Positions 42,503 to 54,240 of a stretch of 64,000 nt of DNA are shown here, one piece after another. The position numbers and the translations under genes are program-made. How positions within the stretch are numbered: the stretch's first letter is position 1; each line of letters opens with the position of its first letter. This DNA is from Taxillus chinensis. Its lineage: Eukaryota > Streptophyta > Magnoliopsida > Santalales > Loranthaceae. Below the pieces are notes generated by a model. The model did not search any database. It had not been told where the DNA came from and saw nothing but the letters and a program-made list of their open reading frames with translations. The stretch lies in NCBI GenBank assembly GCA_023512835.1, contig CM042087.1, forward strand, positions 47,457,682 to 47,521,681. Reading direction: 5' to 3'.

Positions 42503-43980
42503 CTAAATGATCGAGAAATTGTCAACATAGCCATCCCACATCTCCCCTGCAATAGAGTCCCTCATGTTTGACCAAAGCTCAAGCTGCTCAGCTTCTACAG
42601 CAATTTCCACCAATGGCTTCTCAGTATGCATCATTGCAATAGGCTGCTCCACATCAAATGCCACCGGCACCGGCTCTTCCATCTCCCAAATGCTTTTTTG
42701 TTTGTACATTTTAAAAAACAAGTCATCGGGTTTCTCACCTCGGATGAAATTGTGTATGGCGCATGCTGCCACAACCAACTTCACCTGTGTCTGTAATGGG
42801 TATGGAGGAGCTGACATCAAAATAGGAAACCGAGCCTTCAGAGCACTAAAAATGCGATTAGTGGTGCTCTGTAGCATTGCGTGCCTGTAATCGAATAACT
42901 CTTTTGCATCTTGGGGATGAAGATTGCCCCCAAACCCACCCTTCAAGTGATTAGGGCCACCATTATATGGGGAAATAAAACCAGGGATGTTTGCATACTT
43001 GCTACTCACAACATAGTACTTACCTGCATATTGGACATCTTTATTCAACTGTGGCTGCAACCAAATAAAGCTCTACATAGAGATACGAAATTATCACTTC
43101 TTCCCAAAACTGTTCTCTATACATATAGGGAAAAAAATGTTAACGAGTTTGGCTTCAGCAACATATAACCAACTTTCCGGTGGGTAGTGCCTTCTGCATA
43201 AAAATTGGTTAGTTGTTTAATACCTTCAGGGACTTGCAATTTGTTTTGCCTGGTGAGTGCTGACTTTAAAACTCGCACATCCACAGCTGAGCCCTCCCAC
43301 CCTGCTAGAACGTAATGAAACTTCATGTCAAACGAGCAAGCTGCCAAAACATTTTGTGACAGAAATCCATTTTTATTACGAAAGGGGCCTTGCTCATCTA
43401 CACCCACCATTACTGGGATGTGTATGCCATCCACAGCACCCACACAATCCTGAGAAAAAAGTAATCAGAACTCAGAAGTAAAATGGTTAAGTTAATTCTG
43501 CTGCGAACTACTAAACGCTGCTGGCCACTTATGGTCTACCTTAAAATATGGATAGAGTTGGCGATCTTCTAGAATTTCTGGTGGAACATCAGAACCAGGA
43601 GTCCCAAAAAAATCCAGTGAAATTGCCATGATTGCATTTAGAACATTGTTAAAATGGCGACTAATTGTTTCTCCTGAATACTGGAATAGCTCTTGAACGG
43701 CTCGAGTTCGTAGATTATGGCCAACTATGAACAAAAATATTGCTAGTTGCTCCTCAATCTTGATTCTATTTGTGCGGTGCAGTAAACCCTTGGCATGCAA
43801 GATATTGCATAACTTATAAAAAACATGCTTATCCATGCGGAAATTCTCCAAACATTGCACATTTGGACCATTTAGAACTTGATCTACAAATTTTGTACTC
43901 TTAGGCATTGAACTATGGCCACATTTTCTTGGAATATGATTCTGGAATATCGCATCCTTGTCTTCTTCAGAACTATCCAT
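42503..43980 (-). CDS. Harbinger transposase-derived protein (ALP1/HARBI1-like)
   Basis: Three exons on the minus strand: 43980-43540 (147 codons), 43449-43224 and 43023-42503. They use clean splice sites (AAG/GTAGAC...CTCAG/GAT; GAAG/GTATTA...GCAG/GTAAG) and give 395 residues without a stop. The start MDSSEEDKDAIF is the first ATG of a conserved-looking N-terminus. The N-terminal helical domain (FRMDKHVFYKLC) includes IEEQLAIFLF. The DDE_4 nuclease follows: GAVDGIHIPV has the first Asp and SAVDVRVL the second. The third block, LFDYRHAMLQSTTNRIFSAL, has Asn where active transposases have Glu (I-E-R). KARFPIL and CAIHNFI follow as in the family. Intact splicing plus a lost catalytic residue suggests a host-domesticated, non-catalytic protein such as ALP1. 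An inactive transposon copy is the alternative. Confidence 0.85.
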
Positions 43981-44808
43981 GACAAGAATTTCAACTGCAG
44001 GAAATATATATATGTATATATGTAGACACACAACAGATATTAGGTTGCAGTATCTTCCTCGACAAATTACATCAATATAAGGGCAATCATAAAGATAAAA
44101 TAAACCATGAAGAGCTGAGATAATAATTCCGACACTGTTTATTTACATTTAGAAGATAATAGATTTATTAAAATTTCACATTCTTCAAAGTCAACCAGAT
44201 AGTGATACTAAAATAAATTGTCCCCCAATATCTACAAAAACTCAATATAAAAGAGAAAAAATAACAAGTAAAAATGATCAAGCTCAATTGCTGGTTTCAC
44301 TGTGAAGGTTCAAGGTTTTCCAGTTTCTCATTAATTTTAGGTTACAAGTAGTCTGCACGGGCCATAATTTTCTCTCTGCCAAAAAAATGGAAAGATCTGC
44401 TAGGTGTATAGGAATAGCTTTTAAAGAATTTATACTCCTTTCCTTGCTAGATCAATTCATGGAAGAAACATTCAATACAAGTAACAATGTAAAATCTGCG
44501 GACAAATTAACTTGTTTACAAAAATACACCAAAAACTACCAATGGCCTCATAAAAATAAGCCTAACATGTTTGATGCGCGAAATCAATCAAATGACACTC
44601 CATTCAACAAAAGTATAATTTTATATGTAATTAGTAGATTAAGTTATGAAAGGGGCATAAACTAACTTTAAAATGCATTAGAAAATGTAGTAGTCCAATT
44701 CAAATATCAGAGATAATCCAAAAACACTCCATACAAATAAAAATATAAAGTTTGTCCAAAAAATAACTTGTTTGAGAGCATCACCAAAAACTACCAATGG
44801 CCCACTGG

Positions 44809-44895
44809 CATTAACTTGAGCGTTTCATTGCAAGGAGTTAATCATTTGAGACTCCCAATATAATGCATTAACTTGAGCGTTTCATTGCAAGGAGT
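44809..44895. repeat. 30-bp direct repeat pair
   Basis: A 30-bp sequence starting CATTAACTTGAGCG and ending GCAAGGAGT occurs at 44809-44838 and 44866-44895 without mismatch. A looser duplication (CACCAAAAACTACCAATGGCC) also joins about 44526-44546 and 44781-44801, so the area has undergone repeated local duplication. Confidence 0.85.
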
Positions 44896-44940
44896 CTTTT
44901 TTATCCCATTAACTTTCAATGGCCCACTACCAATGCCGAT

Positions 44941-45003
44941 AAAGCCAAAGCAGAATGCCTGATAATTACTTTTTAGCCATTATCAGGCATTCCTTCTGGC
45001 TTT
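44941..45003. repeat. Strong hairpin (14-bp perfect stem plus outer stem)
   Basis: GAATGCCTGATAAT at 44953-44966 pairs perfectly with 44979-44992 across a 12-base loop. The outer flanks (AAAGCCA...CTGGCTTT) extend the stem with small bulges to about 25 pairs. The size is near that of a small MITE end or a short miRNA-like foldback. It lies in the probable leader intron of the Harbinger-like gene. Confidence 0.75.
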
Positions 45004-46165
45004 GGTAACAGATTATATCTTTTCGAATTCCTGATTTTGTGTTTTTTAAAAAAGAAAAATGAATACTGCTGAAGATATTGGAAAGCATAAAAAAGGCTAC
45101 CTTAGCCGCATAAAAAATGAGCTAGAAACAGATAAAGATAAAAATTAATAGAACAGAGAAGAACATACATAAAAGAAAGGCTATTGAGGGTATAAATGAT
45201 AAGCTCAGCCCCACTTCAATAAAAGATATCAAGGTACAGATTGTATTCTGGTTCTAGAATTCAACTCCAAGAGAATAAGTTTGCTCTTAACTTTTTCCAT
45301 AATAAATTAAACTAAAGACTAGTATCTCTGATTTTATTTTATTTTTTTGTTATTTAGACTTTGCGAGAAAATGAAAATTTGAAAGTGCACTTCAGAAAAT
45401 CAACCGAGCCCAACGAACATGCCTATGTCTCAATTCAAGTTTTCAAAAAAAAAAAAATTAAACATTTGCCGGATCCTTAAATAAGAACAGCACAGTTAAC
45501 TAATCAGTCGACCACTATGGGCTTACCTATCTATTGACCCCACGAAAGCACTATAGAAAGCTAAGATTACTTTAAATATCTAGAGAAAATGATACCCAAC
45601 AATGATGCTTGCCTCCTCATTTTTTAAGGTTTTCAAACACAAAATCGGGCAATCCTAGGACAATGACAAACAATCAAACAATTAATGCACGCTAGCATTA
45701 CAAGAGTTCAAGTATTTTCAGAAACCTTCAGAATAAGCAGAACCGTTTCCATGGTGTCCATATTACAGACACATAACAAACAGTTCCTGCGGGACAATTA
45801 GGGCTCAACACGGAGGACATATACGAGAAACAGAAATCCAACAAACAAGATTACGAGGCCGATGAACCAGAAAAACGCCAAAAACCCCTGGAAAACCTAG
45901 GATTATACGAATTGAATTGGGAAAAACAGTCAATACACTCATTATAAAGTGTTCGGAAAATCAACGCCCCCTCCCTAGGGTTCGACGAACACCATGAACC
46001 GAAAGGGATGGGGGAAAAATTACGTGTTCACAACGCAATGCTGATGAGTGTCTGTAGCCGTTCGCAGTGAATGCAATGAACTCGTTTTGTCGGCGACTAA
46101 CCAGATCGCAGCCTCTGAGAAAAAGACGGAGGGACAAGGAGTCACAGAGGAGCGAGAGAGAAGGC

Positions 46166-46213
46166 AATTAATTTTTTTTTAATAATAGCATTCACATAAT
46201 ATATATAAAAGCG
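46166..46213 (-). promoter_or_regulatory. Putative core promoter of the Harbinger-like gene
   Basis: The minus strand has TTTATATATATT at about 46197-46208, some 35 bases upstream of a CT-rich start (CTTCTCTCTCGCTCC near 46150-46165). A TATA box followed by a pyrimidine patch is a common plant arrangement. No transcript evidence is available here. Confidence 0.4.
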
Positions 46214-46933
46214 TTGGCGGGACAAGGGTTTCTACATTTTTGCATTCTCGGTTGTGAAATAAGTCACATGGTAATTTTTAAATCAACGCTCAAATATAGA
46301 GTTGAGAGAGGTTCGAGAAGGAGCTCGGCGCATACGCTAAAGCTAAGCAAGTTTTAAATATCGAATAGGATCGAACACCTCTCCTATGGCCAGATGTATG
46401 AGTTTTTAGGTTTCGTGAACTATAATTTCTAATGAAAACTTCAAATATTCATAACTTTGTGCATAATGATCTAATTTAGACCCCTTTTTTATTTGTATGT
46501 ATCAATGAGATCTGAGTGCCCAAACCCCCTATGGGAGGTTTGACACTCTAGAATTTCAAAAAAACTCACTCTTTTACCTTAATTTGATTTTATGCCAAGC
46601 TTTTATCTCTTCATGTCCAAATGCACTACTCGAGGCCCATCTCTCTCTCTCCCCCCCTCTCTATCTTAGATGTGATGCATCTTATCTGTAAGTTTTACAT
46701 AATTTTGCTAACATGACAATTGTCACGTCAATCAAAGACACAATGAAAACACGACGTCGATTGCAAATATCATCTTTCAATATATAATTGGTTGTGTCAA
46801 GAAAATTATCTTTATTTATTTATTTATCTTTTTAAAATACATACATTTAATATTTTTTATTCATATATTTTATTTGTCGAATATTACAGGTATTCAAATT
46901 TGGTTAATACTAGTCATACTCAAATAATTTATA
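46214..46933. other. Intergenic DNA, no gene seen
   Basis: Apart from a TC-rich run around 46641-46665 and AT-rich DNA nothing could be assigned. Confidence 0.5.
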
Positions 46934-47356
46934 GAACATTTGTATTAACTTCATCAAGCCAATGCTAAAAGGATTCATAAAAAAAACTCTTCTTTTTAGT
47001 TTTGTCACCGCCTTCCCCACCCCAATAAACCCTGATGTCGATCCCCCACCCCCCATTGTCGTCGTCCTCCCTCTCCCTCGGCTTCATCCCCCCATCACAC
47101 TAGTGTCGGCCCCCCACCCCATCGACATCAACCCACCTCCCCTCATGTGTCGTTTTTCCTCTGTGACGAGAGAGGACACAAAGACAGAAAACCCATTGAT
47201 GACATTGCAATGCATCACTAAATTTGAAGAAATTTTTTAATTTATTATAGCTAAAAGCTAAATATTTAGCATTTAATGAGACCGATGCGGGCATTTTTTT
47301 GTCAAATATCATCAAATTTTGAATTTGCATTGGTAAGGAAATTGATTTTAATGCTC
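46934..47356. mobile_element. Possible GAACATT/GAGCATT MITE
   Basis: GAACATTTGTATTAAC at the left and, reversed, GAGCATTAAAATCAA at the right form imperfect inverted ends. They are followed by ATA (left) and TTA (right) as a possible 3-bp duplication. The inside holds a C-rich stretch (46999-47110) that gives ORFs with Pro-runs on the plus strand. The call depends on its likeness to two better-supported elements nearby. Confidence 0.3.
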
Positions 47357-47632
47357 TTAGTTGATTCGAATGAAAGAAATTGTTTTAATATTTGGCCAAA
47401 AGGCTAAATTAGATAGCCGAATGTAAATCTAAGTATATTGGTTTTAAAAGTTTACTACAAGTTCCATTTATGAGATCGGTCACAACCCATGAGCCTTGAC
47501 ACGATCCGTACGGCGGATGTAAGGGTATATTAGACATTCTTCATATAAGTTGGGTAAAATAAGGGTACAAATAATAGCTTCTCAGCCCATTTTTTTGTAA
47601 GTTTACATATTTAAAGTATTTTTGTTTCCTTA

Positions 47633-47921
47633 GAGCATTAGGTGTAGACTCTTCAAACTTTTAGCTAAATTTATCCGCATGGACCAATATCGGCCACAAA
47701 TTATACTTGAAATCTGTGTTTTCAATCCGAACTTTATTAAAACTAAAACATCAAGACACCAACTATCTAAATTTGGTTAAATTTAAATAGTTGGTGCCTC
47801 GATGTTTGTGTTTTAACAAAGTTTGTAATTAAAATATAAATCTCGGAGTGTAATTTGTAATTCATATTGTTCCACGTAAGCAAATTTAACTAAAAATTTA
47901 AAGAGTCTACACCTAATGCTC
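47633..47921. mobile_element. Hairpin MITE with TTA duplication
   Basis: This 289-bp element begins GAGCATTAGGTGTAGACTCTT and ends with the reverse complement AAGAGTCTACACCTAATGCTC. TTA flanks both sides (47630-47632, 47922-47924). The inner parts also pair (CCAACTATCTAAATT with AATTTAAATAGTTGG), so the whole element can fold into one long hairpin. TTA duplications and this end type point to the PIF/Harbinger (Tourist) superfamily. Confidence 0.85.
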
Positions 47922-48300
47922 TTATACGAATAAACATTATAGTTGATTTTCTTAATCATTTTTTATATTATTAAAATAATACTTTATACTATTTTTATTT
48001 AATAGTATTTTTTATAATATAATATGAAATAAAAGTGAAAGTTATTTTAAACTTAAAGGAGATAGTTAAGATTATTTTTCTTAATTTGATAATTATAATG
48101 AGTGAACAGTATTTCCTATAACATTATACAAATCTTGTGGATAAAGTTAAATATAAAGTTTTTTTTATAGTGATGATTTTATGATTTTTTATTTTTTTTC
48201 CATTGAATAAATAGAAACAGACTTCTATTTTTTCCATTTTTTTTATAAGTTTAAGAATTTAAACTATTTTTTTGTTTTCCTATGCAAATACATATTATAA

Positions 48301-49147
48301 GAGCATTTCCAATATATCTTTACTAAATTGATTAACTAAAGTTTAAATTAGCTTGTTACAATATCAATTTAGCTAATATTGTTTCAATAGTGCATCCTTT
48401 ATGTTTTTACTAAACTATATTTTTCCAATTTATCCTTCCTCATATTTGCTCCATATCTCTAATTTTTTTCAATTAGCAAATCAATCAACCAAACTATATG
48501 CAACTATTCCGGTTATCACTTACATTGCCATCCTCATCCTTATCGTATTTCATTATTTTCTACCATTGTTTCACTCTCATCGTGTTCTTTCCCAATCTAC
48601 AATATCCACAACCATGTCTCCTACTCCATTGCCCCATGGCTAATTCAACAAAATCGTATAATCTAACACGAGACCTAACATATGAATACCAAAACGGGGA
48701 TAACAATATCACCGGATTTGCAATGCTTTAATGTGTTGCCATTCACACTCGTCATGAGGAGAAAATGGGGGGGGGGGGGGGGTAGAACCACCTTTTTTGA
48801 TCCATGAAGACTTGACCCTTTTTTTGTGATTGTGTTTTTTTAATATTGACTTTTATCACCACCACATAACTAAAAAGTGAGGGTTTTGTGATGATGGGAT
48901 GGTGAGGGTGTGCCAATGGATGATCTAAGAAAAGAGAGCCATGCTTTCCTCACTCAATATGAAAGGTATGTTGGGGATATTGTAAGAGTTGAAAGTAATT
49001 AGCCGATGTAGCACCTTTAGCTAAAGTTAAGAAAATTATATTTATTTAGATAAATTTATTGCTATAGTTTTTGTTATATCTAATACATTTGAGGTAAGTT
49101 TCATGTAAATTTAGTTATAGCTTTTATTATAACTATTGAAAATGCTT
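48301..49147. mobile_element. 847-bp non-autonomous element, TAA duplication
   Basis: The left end GAGCATTTCCAATA and the reversed right end AAGCATTTTCAATAGTT form terminal inverted repeats with one or two changes. TAA lies on both sides (48298-48300, 49148-49150). It shares an internal segment (48396-48470) with the element at 58025-58695. It contains a run of 16 G at 48767-48782. No transposase is present; Harbinger-type mobilisation is inferred from the 3-bp duplication. Confidence 0.7.
48767..48782 (+). repeat. Run of 16 G
   Basis: An uninterrupted G16 tract lies in an AT-rich element. Its length may be misassembled; if real it could form a G-quadruplex. Confidence 0.8.
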
Positions 49148-49150
49148 TAA

Positions 49151-51186
49151 GAAATTCATTTAATCATTACATATATTATTAAAGTAATATTTTTAGTTAT
49201 ATTTTAATCATTTATTTTGAGAAATGTGAATGGAAGAGAAAGGAGAAGAGATGAAAGGTAAAAAGAAATAATTTTTTATAATTTAATAATCATATAAAGT
49301 AAACAATGCTTTCAAATACATTAGAAAATATTATAAAACCTAATGAAAAATGTTAAATGTAAAATTTTTATCATAAAAACAATTTTATTGCATTTTTTTC
49401 CTAAATAAAGGAAAACATATTACAATTGAAAATCCACTATTAGTGCTTTAAGGCTTTGATCACCACCTTTAATAACTAGTTCTTTTATGTGGGTTTTTTT
49501 ATACTATGTGTATTTGGCTTTCGGATCCCACTCAATCAAGAGTTATTATGCAACTATTGATATGTGGGGGTAGGTTTTAAAGTGATTCACCCTCTTAGGA
49601 TGTCACTCAAAATCTCCTTGACGAAGAGACTTTTATATTATTGATACTTTTGACATTATATTATTAATTTTAAATTTTAAAATAGTATTTCATGACTTCA
49701 AAACATAGTTGATGTTAAGGCTACTTTAAAAATACTTATGCTTTTTTTTATATTATATCATATTTTTTTTAAAGTATATTTATTTGAAAAGCAATATATT
49801 TCATCACTACTCTATATTATATCTCTATTACATTTAAATATATTTTTATTTATTCAATCATCAATGAAAGGAATATAGATATACAAAATGTTGATGCGGT
49901 AGTTGATAATTATTTTTTAATAGATACAAAAAAAAAGTAAACAATAGTTCTTCATAAATAAATAACTATTGTGACATTTTTTTCATTTTACAATGAGAAT
50001 AAAATAGTATTATAGTTTTTTCCCTATTTTTTTCTTGCCCAAATGTATGAAAAAAATTAGAGTGGTGTTGTAGTTGCCATTAAATAGATAGGAAAAAATA
50101 GGTGCATGAACATGGTTATTACTTTTAAATTTTAAAAATATTTTTAAAGAAAACTTGTGAATTATTTTGAAGCTGATCACGAGGTTTATGGGTAGTTGGT
50201 TTGTGAATGGTTGATACGAGTGGACCATAGTTTTTTATTAATAGTACTAAAATTGCTTGCTAAAATATAAAAACATACACATTTCATTAGCCATTGAACT
50301 ATTTATAGTGGGTCCAAACCAGTAGATCCTTAAAAACAGATAAAATACGTTATTTATTGTGTATACACAGGAAAATAAGTTACATTACATATTTGGACAT
50401 ATTTAATTGTTTGATCATTTTTTTAATAATCCATGACACACTACCCAACTTCTATAATTAAAGGAAAAAAGAATCATCAAAGTCTTCAACAATCTTCTTT
50501 TATATTTTTATCAATCATTAATCATATTTTTGATTTTCATCAATTGTTTTATAAATCTAGGATTGGTTTTAGGGCATGTTTTGCATATACTCTAACATTA
50601 TTTCATTACAAAAAAATTAACACAAATATTTGATGAGCATGAAAATCATTTACTCAAAGCTTTGAATTCCAAAACTTAAAATCCATTTGTAGATCTATTG
50701 TGCACCTTAAGACATATTTAGTCAAACACAAAGATATGTGACGGTCATCTGTCTTCTTCAGGGCATATACCATAGGTGTTATCTCAAAGTCACCACTTAT
50801 ACAATTATACATCAGGTAATCCTCTATTAACTTAAATAAAATGCAAAGTACAACTCATAATTAGCAACAAATACATCGACCAATACCAAGTATTACTATC
50901 AAGGATCTCTAATCGAAAAACAAAATAAGCATAACACAATCAAAATAAGAATGAGCAAGTTGAGGGTATGCATCTAAGAAACTTTATAACTCTATGAGTC
51001 ATATGGTGTTAATCTCACTCATTGTAGTTGGTTATAATTGCTGTCACATAATTTATTTGGATGATAAGTCACCTAATGGGGGTTTATGAGTTACATACGA
51101 TTCCTTTGGTGATAAACAACAAGTAACAATATTAGGGAGGAACATAGTTCTAAACTAACAATATATAGTTATTGTATCTTGATTTG
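49151..51186. other. AT-rich intergenic DNA, no gene seen
   Basis: Short frames occur on both strands (for example 50010-50228) but none shows a domain. The segment ends with ATTTG, the duplicated target of the family-C LTR. Confidence 0.5.
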
Positions 51187-52084
51187 TGTCACATCCTGGA
51201 TTTTGAACCCGAGAAATCGGTTAATGAATCCCATGCCCGCACCCGTAAGGGACAAGGGGTTAGTGATAACACCGAGAAAAGGACCTTAGCATGGGTGTAA
51301 GTCCTAAACCATATCACACATATAGTACCTTAATCTGAAATCTCATTTCAATTCATAGTATAAACATACATACATACATGTTATTCTCCTTGTAGAATTA
51401 CATCATAGTTTTATAATCGAACAAACCAAACAAATACAAACAAGATCTTCACCTCTAGTGAACCTCTAGCTTCTGTAAGCACTGAAAAAAAAAGAAAAAG
51501 ATAAACACAACAGGAGGAGTGAGCAATCACAGCTCAGTAGGGATCATGTCTCTCCGACCCATCCAAACTCATAAACCATCCATATGTAGTGTATGCATGT
51601 GCTCGTGTCATGTCACATGTACATCGCCAACTCAATCATATAATCACATATTAAAATATAAAGCAAGCCTCCCAGGTAATCCCAAACATTACCCCTTAGG
51701 CACTGTGTTGCCCCCATGCACAGTATTGCCTCTCAGGCTCTAAACAAATCTCGCCTCCCATGCCCTCAATAGTAGCCTCCGGGATTATCAAGGTAGTCTG
51801 CAGGCCCATGTGACCACCGGGTACCATAATTCACGCAAATATAGCATCTCGTGTTGTTACCACATATAAACGAGATAATTTACAACATTCATGACATCTC
51901 ACGATATTCCAAATATGTGAAAAAAATAAGACATGCATGCAAAACAATAAGACAATCTAGACTTCTCAAATCTATTCAAACTTATAGGCTCATAGCCCTA
52001 AATCACCACATTAGGCTATCCACAAAGCATGAGAATCAAAACCGAAGAAAACATGAAAAAATGGCTCAAAACAACTCAAAACAA

Positions 52085-52300
52085 GCCTTGCTCGACCTAA
52101 ATTTAGTTGATCGCATCTCACATCACCACTATGGTTCACCCGACCACTTTGGTCTACTAAAATACTTTGGTCGATCAAATAATCGATCAAACTGGTCAAT
52201 CAAAATTTTTAGTCGACCACACCGACAATGGTCGATCAAAACGCCATAGTCGATCAAAATACTCAATTGGCCAACAAAACCCATTTCGGTTATTGACCAC
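52085..52300. repeat. GGTCGATCAAA-type iterated block in C1
   Basis: About eight imperfect words of the form GGTCGA(T/C)CAAA or CGACCAC are spread over this block. The same relative position in C2 (56700-57050) holds GTCGACC iterations. The block resembles the TTCGAA block of family A in having a palindromic TCGA core. Confidence 0.7.
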
Positions 52301-52646
52301 GCCATCGCATAATTTAGGAACTCACCATTTTCGATCAAAATTCACATGTTTAAGCCCCTAAATCACAAAAACTCATACCCAAACACTCCATACCATTTCT
52401 TAACCTCAATTTTTACACTTTAAAAACATTAAAACACCAAAAATATGAATTTCCACACTTATGGTTCATATATCAAATTTCATGAATTTGGGGTTAATTT
52501 ACTATGTTTTAACCACTCTAAAGCATAATCAATGACATATGAGTGAGAATAATGAATCCCTACCTCGAATTTGTCCAATTTGAGTCCGGATCGCCAATCT
52601 CCTTTGCAATTCTTTTGTTCTTTCTCAAACGTTCTCTCTTTCTCTT

Positions 52647-52649
<3 letters not shown>

Positions 52650-52711
<62 letters not shown>
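52650..52711. repeat. (TC)n microsatellite in C1
   Basis: A 62-base TC tract occurs at the position matching the (TC)n of C2 (56583-56633). The shared site suggests an inherited LTR feature. Confidence 0.95.
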
Positions 52712-52713
<2 letters not shown>

Positions 52714-53631
52714 ACGCACAACAACAAAATTAAGGTATCTTCCCTCTTTTTCTCTATTTATACTTTTGTCATGCCCCTAAATTCTGAAACCCACGGAATT
52801 AGGAACGCGACTTCCCCTCGCTCTCCAGGGGTCGAGGGGTTGGTGACGATACAACCATGTAAAATACTACAAGGGGGTAGCGTTGTACCTTTAAATAATC
52901 CAATGCAACATACAAGTCATTAATAAACATATCTGCAAATAATATTCCCGAAATCCAGCTAGTCAAGTTTGTACCTGATCACGAGACCCAAGTCCGAAAA
53001 AAAGAAAGAAGGAAATAACCAAATAATCAAAGGTAACGAATAAGTTCATAAGTGAACCCTACATAAAGATGCCCCGACGACTTTGTTGCGTCTCAACAAC
53101 CTATCCTCTACAACTCCGTAGATAATATAAATAAAGTAGGGTGAGCACGAGTGCCAAGTAAGTGATCCCCATCTTTAGTACCCTATTGCATGAATTCCTA
53201 AGTCTACATGATCGGTGTATGCTTGTGCCGGTTTAGTGTTCTACTTTATCACAATAAGCTTATCCTAAATCACAAATTATAACATCACACATATTATAAT
53301 TCATTTAATAAGGGTTCGCATTGAATAATCCCATCATCGATGAAATTTCCGCAACCAACTCCCGGGATTCCAATCCTTACCAGACATCCATAAGTGGGAC
53401 TGTGGTGTCCCCGACAACCAGCCACATATGAGACTGGGTTAACTAGCCACTTAGGGACCCACGGCCTCTTGCACGCCCTACGTGGGACTGCGGTTAACCC
53501 AACCAATTTCACCACCAATACCCCACATAAAATCAATAAACAGAATTTTCAATATTCATAACTCAATACAACAGTCAAACAGCATTTAAAACACCCATCC
53601 AATAATAGCATACCACCAATGTTAGTTGCAT

Positions 53632-53655
53632 ATATATATATATATATATATATAT
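53632..53655. repeat. (TA)n microsatellite in B2
   Basis: A TA tract of about 24 bases; shorter TA runs follow at 53770-53783 and 54295-54309. Confidence 0.9.
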
Positions 53656-53939
53656 CCATCAAATTATTAACATTAATCTACAAATATCATTTTCAAGTGT
53701 CAAATTTGTGGAATCAATCAACAATTTATATTTTAATTGTCTAACTAGTAATAATAAACTACAGGTAATATATATATATATATAATAAGTATCAAATTAC
53801 TAATAATCAATCGGGGATGTTAGTACTCTCAAATTACTCATATTTAAACTCCATGACCCATGAACAAGAGGAATCGGGCCACCATAATCTAACCAAACCC
53901 CTAACAACTAAAAAAGACAAGGTCGACCCATAACCCTAT

Positions 53940-54240
53940 CAGCCCCCACGGGAGTAGCGTCCTAATGTTGTCGTTCGTGCATGGGATCAAGACAAGACCT
54001 GACTTTGCACTCGCATCTGGCATCCGAGTGGCACGTCTTGGTGCGTCGGTGCTCCGGCATTCGAGCGACACAAACCGGCACTTGCATCCGCGGTGGCACG
54101 CAACATGGGGTCTCCGCGGCAAGGGGGGAACGGAATGGATGCAACCGTTCCTTCCATCACGTGCGTGCAAGCAGGTCCCAGTGACCCTACGCGCCGACCA
54201 ATCCTTCGTCCGAAGGAAACCGGTCGACACTGGCCTTATA
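53940..54240. other. GC-rich hypervariable block of LTR B2
   Basis: GC-rich DNA with repeated GGCAC and CATCCG words lies in the position where B1 has GTGCAGGAACGTGA words (18180-18270). It gives several overlapping ORFs on both strands, none with a domain; these were not called as genes. Confidence 0.6.

Larger units (their letters stand above)
43541..46165 (-). other. Upstream transcribed region (probable 5' UTR intron)
   Basis: Only the part from 43981 upward lies outside the coding exons. No coding frame connects to the ATG. 45960-46165 looks like a leader exon: on the minus strand it starts CTTCTCTCTCGCTCC (Y-patch), is GC-balanced, and contains AACCCTAGG. The 2 kb between leader and ATG would then be a leader intron, holding direct repeats and a hairpin described separately. 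The exact donor and acceptor are not determined. Confidence 0.4.

Noticed and set aside
52600..52720. Ser/Leu-rich and Arg/Glu-rich ORFs on both strands
   Set aside because: Pure products of the (TC)n microsatellite.
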